The position numbers and the translations under genes are program-made. A DNA stretch of 64,000 nucleotides from assembly GCA_936432065.2 (NCBI GenBank), contig OW386289.2:40565538-40629537 (forward strand), given 5' to 3'. Under the pieces are notes generated by a model. The model was not told the origin of the DNA. It searched no databases and saw only the letters and a list, made by a program, of their open reading frames with translations. Below are positions 11,291 through 22,834 of this stretch, piece after piece. Numbering within the stretch: the first letter of the stretch is position 1; each line of letters begins with the position of its first letter. The DNA comes from Rutpela maculata. Its lineage: Eukaryota; Arthropoda; Insecta; Coleoptera; Cerambycidae.

Positions 11291-12980
11291 TATTTTTTGT
11301 ACACAATATGATCATATCTATATCACAAATGAGTGGTACTGATGTGGCTGAAAAGTGGAAAATAAGTAAGTCACTTTTGACGACGTGGCTGAGTGCGGCC
11401 GTTTAGCGTCACTGTGACGGCATTTCCATGTGGTTGCAAACAAGAATGACGACGTCACTGTTGCAAAAATCACATCATTATGATGTTAAAATGATGTGGT
11501 TTGGTTTGCTGGGTATACTATGAGGAGATTAACTCACTTTTACGAATTGACACGGCAATCTTCAAAGCATACCGATAAGGTTGGCTTCAGCAAATTGGAT
11601 TGTGTGTAGACTTCGTAAAGCAGCCAAAATCGACAAAAGTGATTAAGAGCTACCGCTATTCTCTTCGCTCTTTCGTTTTACTATATGTATTTCCTCTATT
11701 ATAAGTATACGTATCATCCAGATAATATACAGAAGTAATTCTTAAATCATTCCTTAGAAGATTTCGCTTTGCTTCGAGAACACCCCGTATATCGTACTGA
11801 CTTATAGAAACATTTACAATTGCATCAAAACCTAATTTACCCACGTAAAAATTTCCCAATATTATTTGGTGACGCTGTAACAGGGCAAACCAGTATTACG
11901 ATGTAGCTATTTTCGCATATGGTGTTGATGAATATAACCTGAAATACACATGAAGTTCAATGCTACTAGTTCGTTTGCAAAGTAGTGGGGAATGTGTAGG
12001 TAAGTATGTCGATGGCCGATATTGACCTCCTCGAAGACAACAGTGTTACGTTCGCGACCGCCTTGCGATTGCCGTCATCGTTGAATACTTGCTAATGGCC
12101 TTCCACTTCTTCCTTCCGTAATCGGCGGTTCTTTTTAGAAGACATTAGAATCCGACTAGATTTTATAACAACCAGGTATGCGGTGGGCCGGAAACGACCG
12201 GTTAGAAAATATCGCTAATTAAATTAATAAAATCATTAATGCATTTTTTTAATAGCAACTATACAGTGGAGGTCTATAGAAAAGAGTTTTTTAGGATAAT
12301 TTCGATATGAAAGTATTTACCGAAGAATTCAAGATCTTGCTTTGGTAGTATCTAGCTAAAAGTTCAGTCCTTTTAGGATGACGAGCTGGGAAAAAAATAA
12401 GAGTAAAACCTGCATTATTCATTTTAACTTATAAGCATCAGTTAATCGTTGATAAATTAGGGGCAGACCTTTGCCGTCCATAAAGGTAAGCCGTACGTCT
12501 CACGGTGGCGCCACGTACCTAAAAGAACCGTGAGGCGGCGCAAGTTTTGAAATTTACAATATTTTGGAAGATATATTAACCGATAATATTCAAAATTAAT
12601 GTGATATAAATGAATTACAGACTTTATAGATTGTTGATGAATGTGTGCCTACAACCCTTTTCAGAGAGATCTAAAAAAAAAACAAAAAAATTGGAGCTAA
12701 AGAGAATCAAATTTTGAAAAGAAAAGGTTCTATGCGACTTTTTACATAAATTGATACTCTTTAAGTTATAACGACTTGAAAATTGTAATTTTAGCTTGAA
12801 AAAAGAGGTATTTCAAAATTATTTTCGTCAAATAACTCGAAAGCGAAAACATGCTAGAGACAAATAAGAAAGCTACTAAATTGAAGTTGAATTTAGTTTT
12901 TTTTTATGATTTCTGTAGAATTAATGGTTTCGGGGATCTGGAAGTATAAAAAAACAACACACACGGAACATTTATAAGAC
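11291..12980. other. Intergenic, no recognised gene
   Basis: Mostly AT-rich. Two patches are richer in GC (11380-11470 and 12000-12130) but contain no open frame that looks like a known protein. A 67-residue minus frame at 11656-11859 is not recognised. Confidence 0.45.
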
Positions 12981-13422
12981 TAAGGTATTTAGAGAATATT
13001 ATTTAGGTGTTAAGTATTTAGTTTAAATGTTAAGAACTCAGAAGCGGTGACACTAAAATGAAAGACTATTTATTAATTTGGCTTTCAAATGATCTGTTGG
13101 CTATTTCTATAGCACAAAATACAAAAAAGACAGAAATAATGTGTTTTTTCACATTTTTTAAATAAAAACGTCGCCATTTTGTTAATGTAAACAGTCAGTA
13201 ATTAAAAAAATATATTCTCATGTACCGTTTTTCATTAACATATAGTATGACCCATACGCCCAAATTTTTTTGTCCGTTTGCAGCACTTGCTTTACAAATA
13301 AACTGTATTTTAAACTATAGAAGGATTTTCGAGAAAACATGAATTTTGGTTTCTTTGCAAATTCTCAAAAAATATTAATTCTAGTGAAAAAAATGGTAGA
13401 CATAAAAAATGCAGCTTATTAA

Positions 13423-15318
13423 TAGTACAGTAAGTGACGCTTTTAAATCCCAGCCCGAAAACGATGAAATGCATTTCCATTTTTTTTTCTTCAACATGCT
13501 TCATAAAGTATGTACATAAGAATCTATATTGTCATATTTCCTGCTTTTTGGTTAGTTGTGGTTGCCCCTCTTCTTGGGGGTTGTCGCAAAAAATAACAAA
13601 AAATGCACATAATCTGATAAATGATAAGAAAGAAAGGCCTTAAACGCTTTTTGCTAAAATTCATTTTTCGAGATATTTCGAACTGAAAATTGCAATTTTC
13701 TCCCCCTAAAATCAGTATTCCTAAACGTTTTTTAAAAATTACTCGAAAAATGTGGAGTTTAATAAAAAAAAATGCAAGAGTACAAAATTAAAGGTTTTAC
13801 GAAAACAAATCGAATGGTTTTTTCTTTTTTTCTCCGATGTTTAGTTTTGGAAATATAGCATTTTCAAAATGGCGCCGAAACCTTCAGAAAAATATACGAC
13901 GTTGAAATCTAAAACTACTCAAAATCTAAAACTATGATAAAAAAAATGATTCTTGTAGAAATTAAAGGTATTAAAATTTTCTTTCGATTGAGACGTATTA
14001 TGACCCTTTATAATGAAAACTAAAAAAGTTACAAACAAAAAAGTAGCGCATTTAAAAATTTTGGCGCCATTGTTTTTAGTCTTATTGCTCTAATTTCTTA
14101 TTAATTCAAAATTTTTAAAAATCCATCTAGATATTGCTAATGACTATTATTACTAACATGCACAAATTTTTAAAAATTTTTAAAATAATTGTTTTTCATT
14201 CTGTATCCATTTTCAACAATGAAAATGTTTATAATTTTTTGAAAAAAAATCGGATTTTTGAAAATTGCCCAGAAAATATTTTTTTTATAAAAAATTGTAA
14301 GAGTACAGAAATGAAGCTTATAAAAAACGAATGCTTAGGTTTTGTTTTTATTTTCCTACGACAAACTGTTTCAGATTTAAAGATAGCGCTTGACCGCATA
14401 GGCAAGAAAATTATGTATAAATTGAAATATCTCAAAAACTGTAAGATTGATAAAAACCTGAGATAAGAATGAAATGAAAAAACGAAGAGTTGGAGTTTTT
14501 TTTTTTCGTACGACAAACTGTTCCAGAGATATGACAGTTTGAAATAATGTTGAAGCTTTTCAGTTTGTACGCGCATTTTAAATGTCTATAGTAGGTAGAG
14601 AAACGAACAATAGCGGTCTATTTTTCGAAGAATACGCAGAAAAAGCGGGTTGCATTGCACTTCAGCATGTTTAGAGTGCAGATTAAAAGTGTTATTTAAT
14701 TAGTTTACTTAATTTTATTATTTTTATTTATTTATAACAATCTGTATTTTTTAATAAAATTAGACATATTACTATACTCTTTTGTGACCATTTTTAATCC
14801 ACAATTTTTTTAAATAAATTTAGACCACATAATCATTTTCAACGACTTAAAAAACATAAGTATATATAATTTCGTGAATTTATTTGTAACATTAGAAGAA
14901 TTATTAATTTTTCAGTATTTAAAGGTGGTTTCAACCCTTAATATTTTCGTCTTTCCTATATTCTGACCTCATAATCACATTCAGCGACTTCAAAAACATA
15001 GTTGTGATTTTATTCCTAAAATTAGAAGACATTAATTTTTCAGTATTTAAGGGTGATCTCAACCCTTAATATTTTCGTCCCATAAGTTTTGACCTCACAG
15101 TCATATTTAGCGACCTGGTATATGGATTTTCGATAATTTATTGGTAAAATTAGAAGAGTTATTAATTTTTCACCCTTAAAAATGAAAAGCAGGTAATGCG
15201 ACAATATAGATTTTGATGTACGTATTTTATAAAGCATATTGTAAACAAAATTAAGGAAATTCCTTTCATCGTTTTCGGGCCGGGAATTTTACAATTTTTA
15301 CTGCTTCGCACTGTACTA
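13423..15318. mobile_element. TIR element with TACAGTRMG termini
   Basis: Left end TAGTACAGTAAGTGACGC and right end (complement) TAGTACAGTGCGAAGCAG are followed by matching arms of ~130 bp. These share GCCCGAAAACGATGAAA, AATCTATATTGTC and TTTCCTGCTTTT. A TA sits outside CAGTR at both ends, as in Tc1/mariner MITEs. The centre (13,600-15,150) is AT-rich, with overlapping long frames on both strands that look like low-complexity by-products. Removing this element restores the period of the surrounding array. Confidence 0.65.
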
Positions 15319-15828
15319 TAACAGGAAACGAATTTGTTTCCGTCTTATACGGGATTGATACAAATTGATTCGAACGTTTCTAGAATGAAGTATTTAGTTT
15401 AAATGTTGAATCTTAGAAACTATAACACTATCAATAATTCTAAGTAATAGAATTAAAGATACTTAACCAGTCTTTAAAATGTTTTTGTGGTTGTTTCTGT
15501 ATCATAAAAAATAAAGAAGTTATAAATACTGTTTCTCGTTTAAAACACTTGTTTTAGAAAAAATTCCATCCCCCATATTAGAGCCACCATTTTGAATTTT
15601 TTAATTTTGACTTCAGATTCGTAATCAGTGATCCCAAGAACGTAAATATCCTACGTATCAAAAATAAATCAGTAATACTTTTTCAAATATTAAATATCTA
15701 AATTTAGGGGTGGTTCTTATCCCTTGAGGTAAGTATCCGGACCATATAGAAAGAGAAGAAGATACATTTTACTACAATAATAACCTGTAAAGAAAAATTA
15801 TTATTACATATGAAATTATTACTCAATT

Positions 15829-16345
15829 ATTTCCACATCCAGTGGAAGTAACACAAAAAAAAAATTTGAAAATTTTTATTTTTCAAATAGGCTTAGGATG
15901 TCATGAAACGAGATTTTAAGCAAAAAGTAAATTTATGCCTATCGGTCTCTCTGTAACTTTTTGTTGTGCGCACGATTACTCTGGAACAGCTTAAGATATT
16001 GACTTGAAACTTGTTACACGTACGTATTTTAATGAGATGTGGAACTGGATTATATTTTTATTTTATTCTGTTAAAGAGTTGGGTGTCAATTGGGGTAAAC
16101 AGGTTAATCAAGCAAGTAAGAGTCCATAAAAATTGGTATTCAGTATGTATAAGAGAAGCTAAGGTCTCAAAATTTTTTTTGGCATTAGCCATCCCATTAC
16201 AATCTCCACCCCATTACAATCTCCACCCCATTACAATCTCCACCCCATTATTAAAAGTAATAAAACAAATAACATTGTGATTTAGTATGTGTACAACAAT
16301 CAGAAGCTTCAACATTTTTTTTTACTTCATCCACCCCAACTACCA
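15829..16345 (+). mobile_element. DINE-1/HINE-like element, copy 2 (truncated)
   Basis: It starts ATTTCCACATCCAGTGGAAG, then AATAGGCTTAGGATGTCATG, a degraded microsatellite (CTATCGGTCTCTCTG), TTACTCTGGAACAGCTTAAG and the CACCCCATTACAATCT block. That block is locally expanded to three tandem ~18-bp units (16,194-16,255). It ends after CATCCACCCCAACTACCAC and lacks the 3' quarter. Confidence 0.8.
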
Positions 16346-16568
16346 CAAAACATCATGAATTTCATTTCCTTCTAATTTCTGTAGAATGTAGAAATTGTTT
16401 GGAAGATTTCGAATTTTAAAGATGACATCCGAGCGTTTATAGAGGTATTTAGTATAAATGTTAAATATATCAGATGTTATGGCACTTACCTAAAAAATGA
16501 TAACGACCAAAATAAAAGATTATTAATTAAGCTTTTAAATGATTTTTTGACTGTTTCTATAACATAAA

Positions 16569-17268
16569 ACCGCTGCCCAAGGAATCACTACTTCCACATC
16601 CAAATTTTTTATCCAAGTCACTCACAACGAAAAAAATTTGTATATAGAAATAATTGTTTATCGAACTTTAATAATATAATATTTGAAATCCTCTACCCCA
16701 AAAACCCATAAAACGATACCCCACATCGGTAGCGGGGTGGGGGTGGTGATAGGGGGTGGTAGTGGGGGTGGATGAAGTAAAAAAATATTTTGAGGTTTCT
16801 GGTTCTTGTACACACACTAAATCACAATTTTTTTTCATCCCCTTTAATAATGGGGTGGGGGTCATAATGGGGGTGGCTAATGCCAAAACTTCTTTTGGGA
16901 CCTTAGCTTCTCTTGTATATACTAAATACCAATTTTATGGACTCTTACCTGCTTGATTTACCTATTTTCCCCAAATTTACCCCAATTTACCCCCCAACTC
17001 TTCGACGGAACAAGATGAAAATATAATCTAGTTCTAGATCTCGTTAAAGTACATATGTGCACCAAATTTCAAGTCAATATCTCAAACGGTTCCAGAGTAA
17101 ACATGCACACTAAAAAAGTTACAGACAGACCGACAGACCGACAGACAGAAATTTTTTTTCGTTCAAACTGAAAATCTCGACGTTTCGTGACATTCTAGGC
17201 CTATTTGAACAATAAAAATTTTTAAACATTTTTTTGTCGTTACTATACTTCCACTGGATGTGAAAGTA
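16569..17268 (-). mobile_element. DINE-1/HINE-like element, copy 3 (full length)
   Basis: Full ~700-bp copy on the minus strand. One end is ACCGCTGCCCAAGGAATCAC, followed 2 bp later by ACTTCCACATCCA. The other end is the hairpin CTTCCACTGGATGTGAAAGT. The inverted motif is therefore terminal at one end and subterminal at the other, an asymmetric arrangement described for Helentron-type elements. The internal microsatellite (17127-17152 on this strand) is short. Overlapping frames in the GGGGGTGG tract are not coding. Confidence 0.85.
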
Positions 17269-17393
17269 AAAACAAAGAAGTTATGTCAGAAATAATGTGA
17301 ATCTACACATTTTCTTAGTAAAAACGTCACTATTCTGTTACTATACAGTAGTAGTGTTTTTCGTTAACATGTAACAGACCGTAGACGCTCAAT

Positions 17394-18153
17394 TACTTCC
17401 ACATCCAGTGGAAGTATAGTAACGACAAAAAAATTTTTAAAAATTTTTATTGTTCAAATAGGCTTAAAATGTCATGAAACGTCGAGATTTTAATTTTGAG
17501 CGAAAAAAAAAATTTCTGTCTGTCTATCGGTCTGTCTGTCTGTCGGTCTGTCGGTCTGTCGGTCTGTCGGTCTGTCGGTCTGTCTGTCTGTCTGTCTGTC
17601 TATAACTTTTTTTTGTGTGCACGTTTACTCTGGAACCGTTTGAGATATTGACTTGAAATTTGGTACACATATGTACATTAACGAGATCTAGAACTAGATT
17701 ATATTTTCATCTTGTTCCGTCGAAGGGTGGGGGGCAAATTTTGGTAAATTTGGGGTAAATAGGCAAATCAAGCAGACAAGAGCCCATAAAATTGGCATTT
17801 AGTATATACAAAAGAAGCTAAGGTCTCAAAAAAGAAATTGGCATTAGCCACCCCCATTACCACCCCCACCCCATTATTAAAGGGGATGAAAAAAATGTGA
17901 TTTAGTGTATGTACAAGAACCAGAAACATCAAAATATTTTTTACTTCATCCACCCCAACTACCAACTACCCCCTATCACCACCCCCACCCCACTACCGAT
18001 GTGGGGTATCGTTTTATGGGTTTTTATGGTAGAGGATTTCAAATATTATATTATGTAAGTTCCATAAACAATTATTTCCACATACAAATTTTTTTCGTTG
18101 TGAGTGACTTGGATAGAAAATCTGGATGTGGAAGTGATTCCTTGGGCAGCGGT
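17394..18153 (+). mobile_element. DINE-1/HINE-like element, copy 4 (full length)
   Basis: Full copy in the opposite orientation to copy 3, so their hairpin ends face each other across about 125 bp of array sequence. It starts ACTTCCACATCCAGTGGAAG and ends CTGGATGTGGAAGTGATTCC then TTGGGCAGCGGT. It has the longest GTCT/GTCG microsatellite in the window (17515-17602). Flanking bases are T on both sides, consistent with TT insertion, and no duplication is seen. Confidence 0.9.
17515..17602 (+). repeat. GTCT/GTCG microsatellite
   Basis: About 88 bp of GTCTGTCGGTCTGTC-type tetranucleotides inside DINE-1-like copy 4. Variable GTCY tracts at this internal position are a known hallmark of DINE-1/HINE families. 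Confidence 0.95.
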
Positions 18154-18947
18154 TTTTCGTTCGTATAGAGCACTTTCTTCAGAAAAAAAATGCACTTTAA
18201 TCTGTAAAGGGATTCTTGAAAAAACGTAATGTCTGTTTCTTTGAAAATATTTGAATAAATATTAGTTTTAGCCGAAAACTGCGGAGATCAAAAATAAAGC
18301 TTATAATATTCATGTAGTATTAAATTTTGGAGTTTAAAGGAAGGCGTCCGAATGTTTATTTTAGGAAGTATTTAGTTTAAATGCTGAATATCTTAGAAAC
18401 ACTTGTATCATACATTCTAAAGACCAGAATTAATTATAAATAAGTAGGCCCTAAAATAGCTCTCTGTTTGCTTCTGTATCATATAAGCAAAGAAGTTATG
18501 GTAGAAACAATGCGCGTCCTCACATTTGTTTACTCTAATTGACCAGTAATTATAAGAAATCTCAAAAATATTGCTTTTGTTAATATATAGCATTACCTAG
18601 ATGCTCATTGTTGTTTGTCCATTTGCTTTAGAAATAATTTTCGTCCACCGTATTGGAGCCGCCATTTTGATTTTTTTTAATTTTGATTTCAGATTCGTAA
18701 TAAGCGATCCCAAAAACATAAATGTTCTACTTTTCAAAAATAAGTCAGCAATACTTATTCAAGTATTAAATATCTAAATCAAGTATTAAATATCTAAATT
18801 CTAATTACCACCTCTTGGCGGTAAGAGCAAGTGTCAGAAGCATATAAAACCATATAGAAACTGAAGATGATACCTTTTGCTACAATAATTACCCATAGAA
18901 AAGAATATCATTACAGATTAGATTATTTCTAAAAGATGAGTATTTCT

Positions 18948-19281
18948 AAAGGATGAGTATCCACAACATAAGAAAAATTACCCTGTGTTATTGACATATG
19001 TTATGTGTTATTAAGAGATTAATAAAATATGTAAATATAAAAGTGTGACAACGTTGCGCTCATAGTCAAAACAGGACGAGAATTACGAAAAATAACGAAA
19101 AATAACGAGAAATCGTTGATTTCTAGTTATTGTCGTCATGATTTAACTATGAGCGCAACGTTGATACATTCTTATGTTTACATATTTTATTAACCTTCTA
19201 ATAACACATAACCTATATCAGCAACAAAGTCTTCGCACTATTGATTGATTTTCAGTGGAATTTTTCTTTCTTCATCCTTTT
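18948..19281. mobile_element. Palindromic MITE, first of a tandem pair
   Basis: Termini are AAAGGATGAGTATCCACAAC and, inverted, GTGGAATTTTTCTTTCTTCA followed by TCCTTTT. Inner arms pair through ATTAATAAAATATGTAAATA and AACGTTGCGCTCATAG against their complements. The loop is centred near 19110. No coding capacity. Confidence 0.8.
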
Positions 19282-19285
19282 AGTT

Positions 19286-19624
19286 CAAAGGATGAGTGTT
19301 CACAACATAAGAAAAATTACCCTGAAAATCAACCAATCGTGCCAACACTTTGTTACTGATATATATTATGGTTATTAAAAGATTAATGAAATATGTAAAT
19401 ATGTAAATATATAAGTGTATCAACGTTGCACTCATAGTTAAAACATGACGTCAATTTTTTGTTATTTTTCGTTATTCTATCTTGTTTTAACTATGAGCGC
19501 AACGTTGATCACTTTTATATTTACATATTTTATTAATCTCTTAATAACACGTAACATATATCAGTAACAAAGTGTTGGCACGTTCAGGGGAATTTTTCTT
19601 ATGTTGTGGGTACTCAACCTTTAT
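19286..19624. mobile_element. Palindromic MITE, second of a tandem pair
   Basis: Same family and orientation-symmetric structure as the copy that ends 4 bp upstream. It starts CAAAGGATGAGTGTTCACAA and ends TTATGTTGTGGGTACTCAAC. Inner arms again contain AACGTTGCACTCATAGTTAA and its complement. Both copies carry the CCAACACTTTGTTACTGATA-type outer segment. Confidence 0.8.
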
Positions 19625-20636
19625 TATTTTTTACCTCTAAGTATCCTACTATATATAGAAAAACCCACTTTATTAATTTGTTTCGATTTGTTTGCCATCA
19701 TCTGGCCAATCAAGAATAATTATGGTTTCTCGGATATACGACAATATAGAATAAAACAATAATATTTTTGTTGACAATGAATGTTAAAGGCTGTCTACAC
19801 CACTACACATACAATAGAGGCCAATATTATCCAATAAAATTAAGTTGAATTAATCAAATTGTTCTATAGCCCGCTTACCTGCCACACATTTTTTTTCATA
19901 AATAACAATAAAAAAATTATCTTCAATATTTTCTATGTTATTCTGAAGTTGATGCAACACCTAATTTACTTAAATTATAATAACGAACTGTAACTTAAAC
20001 ACTTATATATATCATGTTTTCAAATATTGCACACAAGTTCGCATTTTTTGTGCTTAGAAAAAAATTGGTTTTGTTAAAACTTATTATGACATTTTTCTCT
20101 ACGAGGATTCACGGTTTTAGAAATGCGTCAATCAAATGCTTCGTTTCGTTTTCATATTTGCGAGAACTGTGATAATTGTGCATTTCCAAGAAGAAGATAG
20201 GAATAACTTGATTTTTCAATATATTATATATACCTACATAATTTATATTTCAAAATATCAATATTAAAACTTACACTTTATAAAAAGAAGCAATTCGTTA
20301 CCGAAAATTCTGATTAAATTCTTCAGACTTGTGAGATTTTAACGATGCATTACACAACGAACCTTCTTATGTGACCAAAGACTATTAAACATTGAAATAG
20401 AAAGGCGTAAAATGTTACTTTTTGGCCTGAGGGTAAAATGTTACAATTCACCCAAGGAACCAAATGTAATTTTACGCAAAAGGTGCAAACAATATTTTCT
20501 GTACGATAGTTATAACATAAAAATGGTAAAGAAAATTTTAAAAATCACTAAATCATGTACAAATCTATTATTACAAATACGTGGTAGGTCTTTCATTGCT
20601 GTTGCTAAGGAATATGTATTTATTTTTTATTTAATA
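19625..20636. other. Intergenic, no supported gene
   Basis: AT-rich. An 83-residue plus frame at 20412-20663 runs into the neighbouring palindrome and resembles no known protein. Confidence 0.45.
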
Positions 20637-21526
20637 TTATACAGTATGTCTTACTTTTCATGACTCCCATATCACAGCTCCCTTATTAACAACTCGATTT
20701 TAGGTACTTATCTATCAGGAGATAGTGTTACGGTAAAATATTTAAAAATCCACCAGTGGCGTTCGTCGTTATGAAGAAAAATGAACTTAATTTTTCAAAA
20801 AAAGATATTAGGCATTTATTTGCAAAAATACTAATGCAATATTATTGATAAGTACGCTTCAGAATCTCTATATCCAAAATTTAACAATATGATTACGGCC
20901 CTCTTAAAATTAAATTTTTTAAACATTAAATAATTAATAACTTGGACACGAATTGCTTTTCGAAAAAAAGTCATTTATAATTTTCTTCTCAAATTTACTT
21001 TCTCTACCAGTCCATGCCATCAATACTTTCAAATTCGGTAATTTTTAACATACGAATAATTTACAGGGCTTCTGGCCCAAAACTTTTGGTAATTTATCAA
21101 TGAAAATTCTTGGCCTACAAAATTTGAAAGTATCAATGGCATTATGTGCTAGAAACAGTGAATTTGATGCGAAAATGACTTTTTTGAAAAACGATTCATT
21201 TCCAAGTTATTGATTTATTTAATGTTTAAAAAACGCAATATTAAGAGGGATGTAACTAGTAAATCATACATCAATATATTGTATATAGGGGTTCTGAAAC
21301 ATGCTGATCAATAATATTGCGTTAGTATTTTTATAAAAAATGCCTAATATCTTTTTCTTGTAAAATTAGGTTCATTTTTCTTCGTAACGACGAACGCCAC
21401 TGGTGGATTTTTAAATGTTTTACAGTGGCACAATTTCCTGATGGGTAAGCCAAATTTTTTTAAAATCGCCTTTTTAATAAGGGAGCTGTGATACGGGAGT
21501 CATGAAAAGTGAAGACATACTGTATA
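20637..21526. mobile_element. Large fold-back MITE, TA-flanked CAGTATGTC ends
   Basis: A palindrome of ~890 bp. Left end TACAGTATGTCTTACTTTTC, right end GTGAAGACATACTGTA. Arms match through CAGCTCCCTTATTAA, ATCCACCAGTGGCGTTCGTC, AAAAGATATTAGGCAT and TCAATACTTTCAAATT. The centre near 21070 (TTACAGGGCTTCTGGCCC) is unpaired. TA flanks both CAGT ends. No transposase is seen. A diverged half-copy lies at 38765-38970. Confidence 0.85.
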
Positions 21527-21608
21527 TGTCAATTATGACACTTCATAGTTTTCAAATTAATTTTGACGTGTTATTAAAAGCTTCCTTTTTAAATTTACAA
21601 TGCATGAA

Positions 21609-21728
21609 GCATCAAGATTTGCAGATGAAATCTCCTTAGTTACAGCAAGCGAAGATGAGCTCACACACCTCTTGGATAACCTTTTAAGAATAAGCTCTGG
21701 GTCTGGTTTAAGTGTAAACTACAAATAA
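21609..21728 (+). pseudogene. LINE reverse-transcriptase fragment (FADE box)
   Basis: A 39-codon frame ending in a stop reads RFADEISLVTASEDELTHLL, then a segment ending GLSVNYK. This is the catalytic FADD region of a non-LTR RT, with the second Asp replaced by Glu and the following helix intact. Nothing on either side continues the domain, so it is an isolated fossil. The family cannot be assigned; RTE- or CR1-like wording is possible. Confidence 0.7.
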
Positions 21729-22432
21729 AGGAACCAACAGTATATTTACGACGTTTATTAGCTGTCTAATTTAAGTTTATTATTAATTAGATTAATGAGA
21801 GACTATACGTAGGCGAATATATGACATCTAGACATATGATCTAGATGCAAAATAAACGTATGTGTTACGATATCCTCAACTCGCATTCCTCCACTGTCTA
21901 CTCTTTTTATACGAACTGTAGGTGGTAGTATTATACCCACTGTATAAACGAAGATTATATTATCAGGCATATTTCTAAAACCGTTAATGTTGTTCGTAGA
22001 GAAACATTTTTCATTTCACGGAGTTAGTTGTCTGCCTGTTCATCTATCTGTATCTCCGCCTACCCGTCCACTCATTCGCTCATTCGATCGTCTGCCGGTC
22101 TGCTTGTCTGTCTGTCCGCCAATTTTTTTTAAACACGATAACTTAAAAATCAAGTAAATGATCAATTCGATATGAAATTCGAACAGTAAGTTAGTGTTAA
22201 CTAGCTTGGTGGTATAACTTATTTTCGACAAAAATAAGTAAATAAGACAAAAAAATGTTACATAATATACTGACGATCGTTTCACCAACCAACCTAGAAT
22301 TATCAGGAAATGATTGAAATTAAAAATATAACAATTATACGTAAATAATTACCTTATGTTTAAAAAACTGCGAAGAATATTTTATAATCTTTTTTCCATC
22401 GAGTTGTTCTTGCAATCGCCCGTAAAACAGTA
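21729..22432. other. Intergenic with relic of a GTCTG-bearing repeat
   Basis: About 22020-22220 holds CTGCCTGTTCATCTATCTG-like microsatellite followed by AATTTTTTTTAAACACGATAACTT and GTAAGTTAGTGTTAACTAG. It resembles one arm of the inverted-repeat element at 7720-9395 and is probably a solo or decayed arm. Nothing else was recognised. Confidence 0.5.
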
Positions 22433-22821
22433 TGTAACGTGTTTCCACCCTTAGGAAACTACCCCTTGCAAAATCCGTGGGTTCCAAAAATTATAACAAG
22501 AGATGTCCACTAACACACTTTATTAAATATTTACTGGATACTTCACAATACTATTATTTACACTTTACTGACTAAAAATCACAATGTTTATCACTTTGTT
22601 TATCTTTGAAGTCTTAACCTCACTTTCTATACTTTCTGAACTTTCTGAACTACTCGCCGAGAATGCGGTCGGTCTTTTATGCCTAAAAATGACAGATCTC
22701 GATTGTTCTGTGATGACGCCACCATTCTCTAGATAATTCCAGATGTCACTTTGGAATCTTCTGGTAGGTTCTTTTTCGAGTAGGTGCAAATACATCATTC
22801 TAGGGGTTGTAACACATTACA
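22433..22821 (-). repeat. 3' LTR of the Ty3/gypsy element
   Basis: 389 bp, bounded by TGTAACGTG and ACACATTACA on the plus strand (TGTAATG...CGTTACA in element orientation). It has a 9-bp duplication (GAACTTTCT, near 22640) absent from the other LTR. A TATA-like motif is not obvious. Confidence 0.95.
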
Positions 22822-22834
22822 CTGCCCCCTTCTT
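22822..22834 (-). promoter_or_regulatory. Polypurine tract (plus-strand primer site)
   Basis: In element orientation AAGAAGGGGGCAG directly abuts the 3' LTR start TGTAATG. This is the expected purine-rich primer for second-strand synthesis. Confidence 0.85.

Larger units (their letters stand above)
12985..18945. repeat. Diverged repeat array (~0.47-0.54 kb unit), disrupted by transposons
   Basis: Four copies of a segment beginning TATTTAGTTTAAATGTTGAA occur at about 13013, 15388, 16443 and 18366. After subtracting the insertions at 13423-15318, 15829-16345, 16569-17268 and 17394-18153, the intervals become about 478, 538 and 463 bp. Shared parts of the unit include GTTTCTRTATCATAAA, AAAGAAGTTAT, CGCCATTTTG, TCGTTAACATGTA-like and GTCCGTTTGC. 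The copies are strongly diverged, so this is an old satellite or tandem duplication. No coding capacity is seen. Confidence 0.6.

Noticed and set aside
14134..14576. 110-codon plus and 115-codon minus frames overlapping each other
   Set aside because: Low-complexity AT-rich interior of a TIR element. Both strands being open fits composition rather than coding.
16668..18168. Pro/His-rich and Val/Gly-rich frames
   Set aside because: They translate the GGGGTGG-rich block of the DINE-1-like family and recur in every copy.
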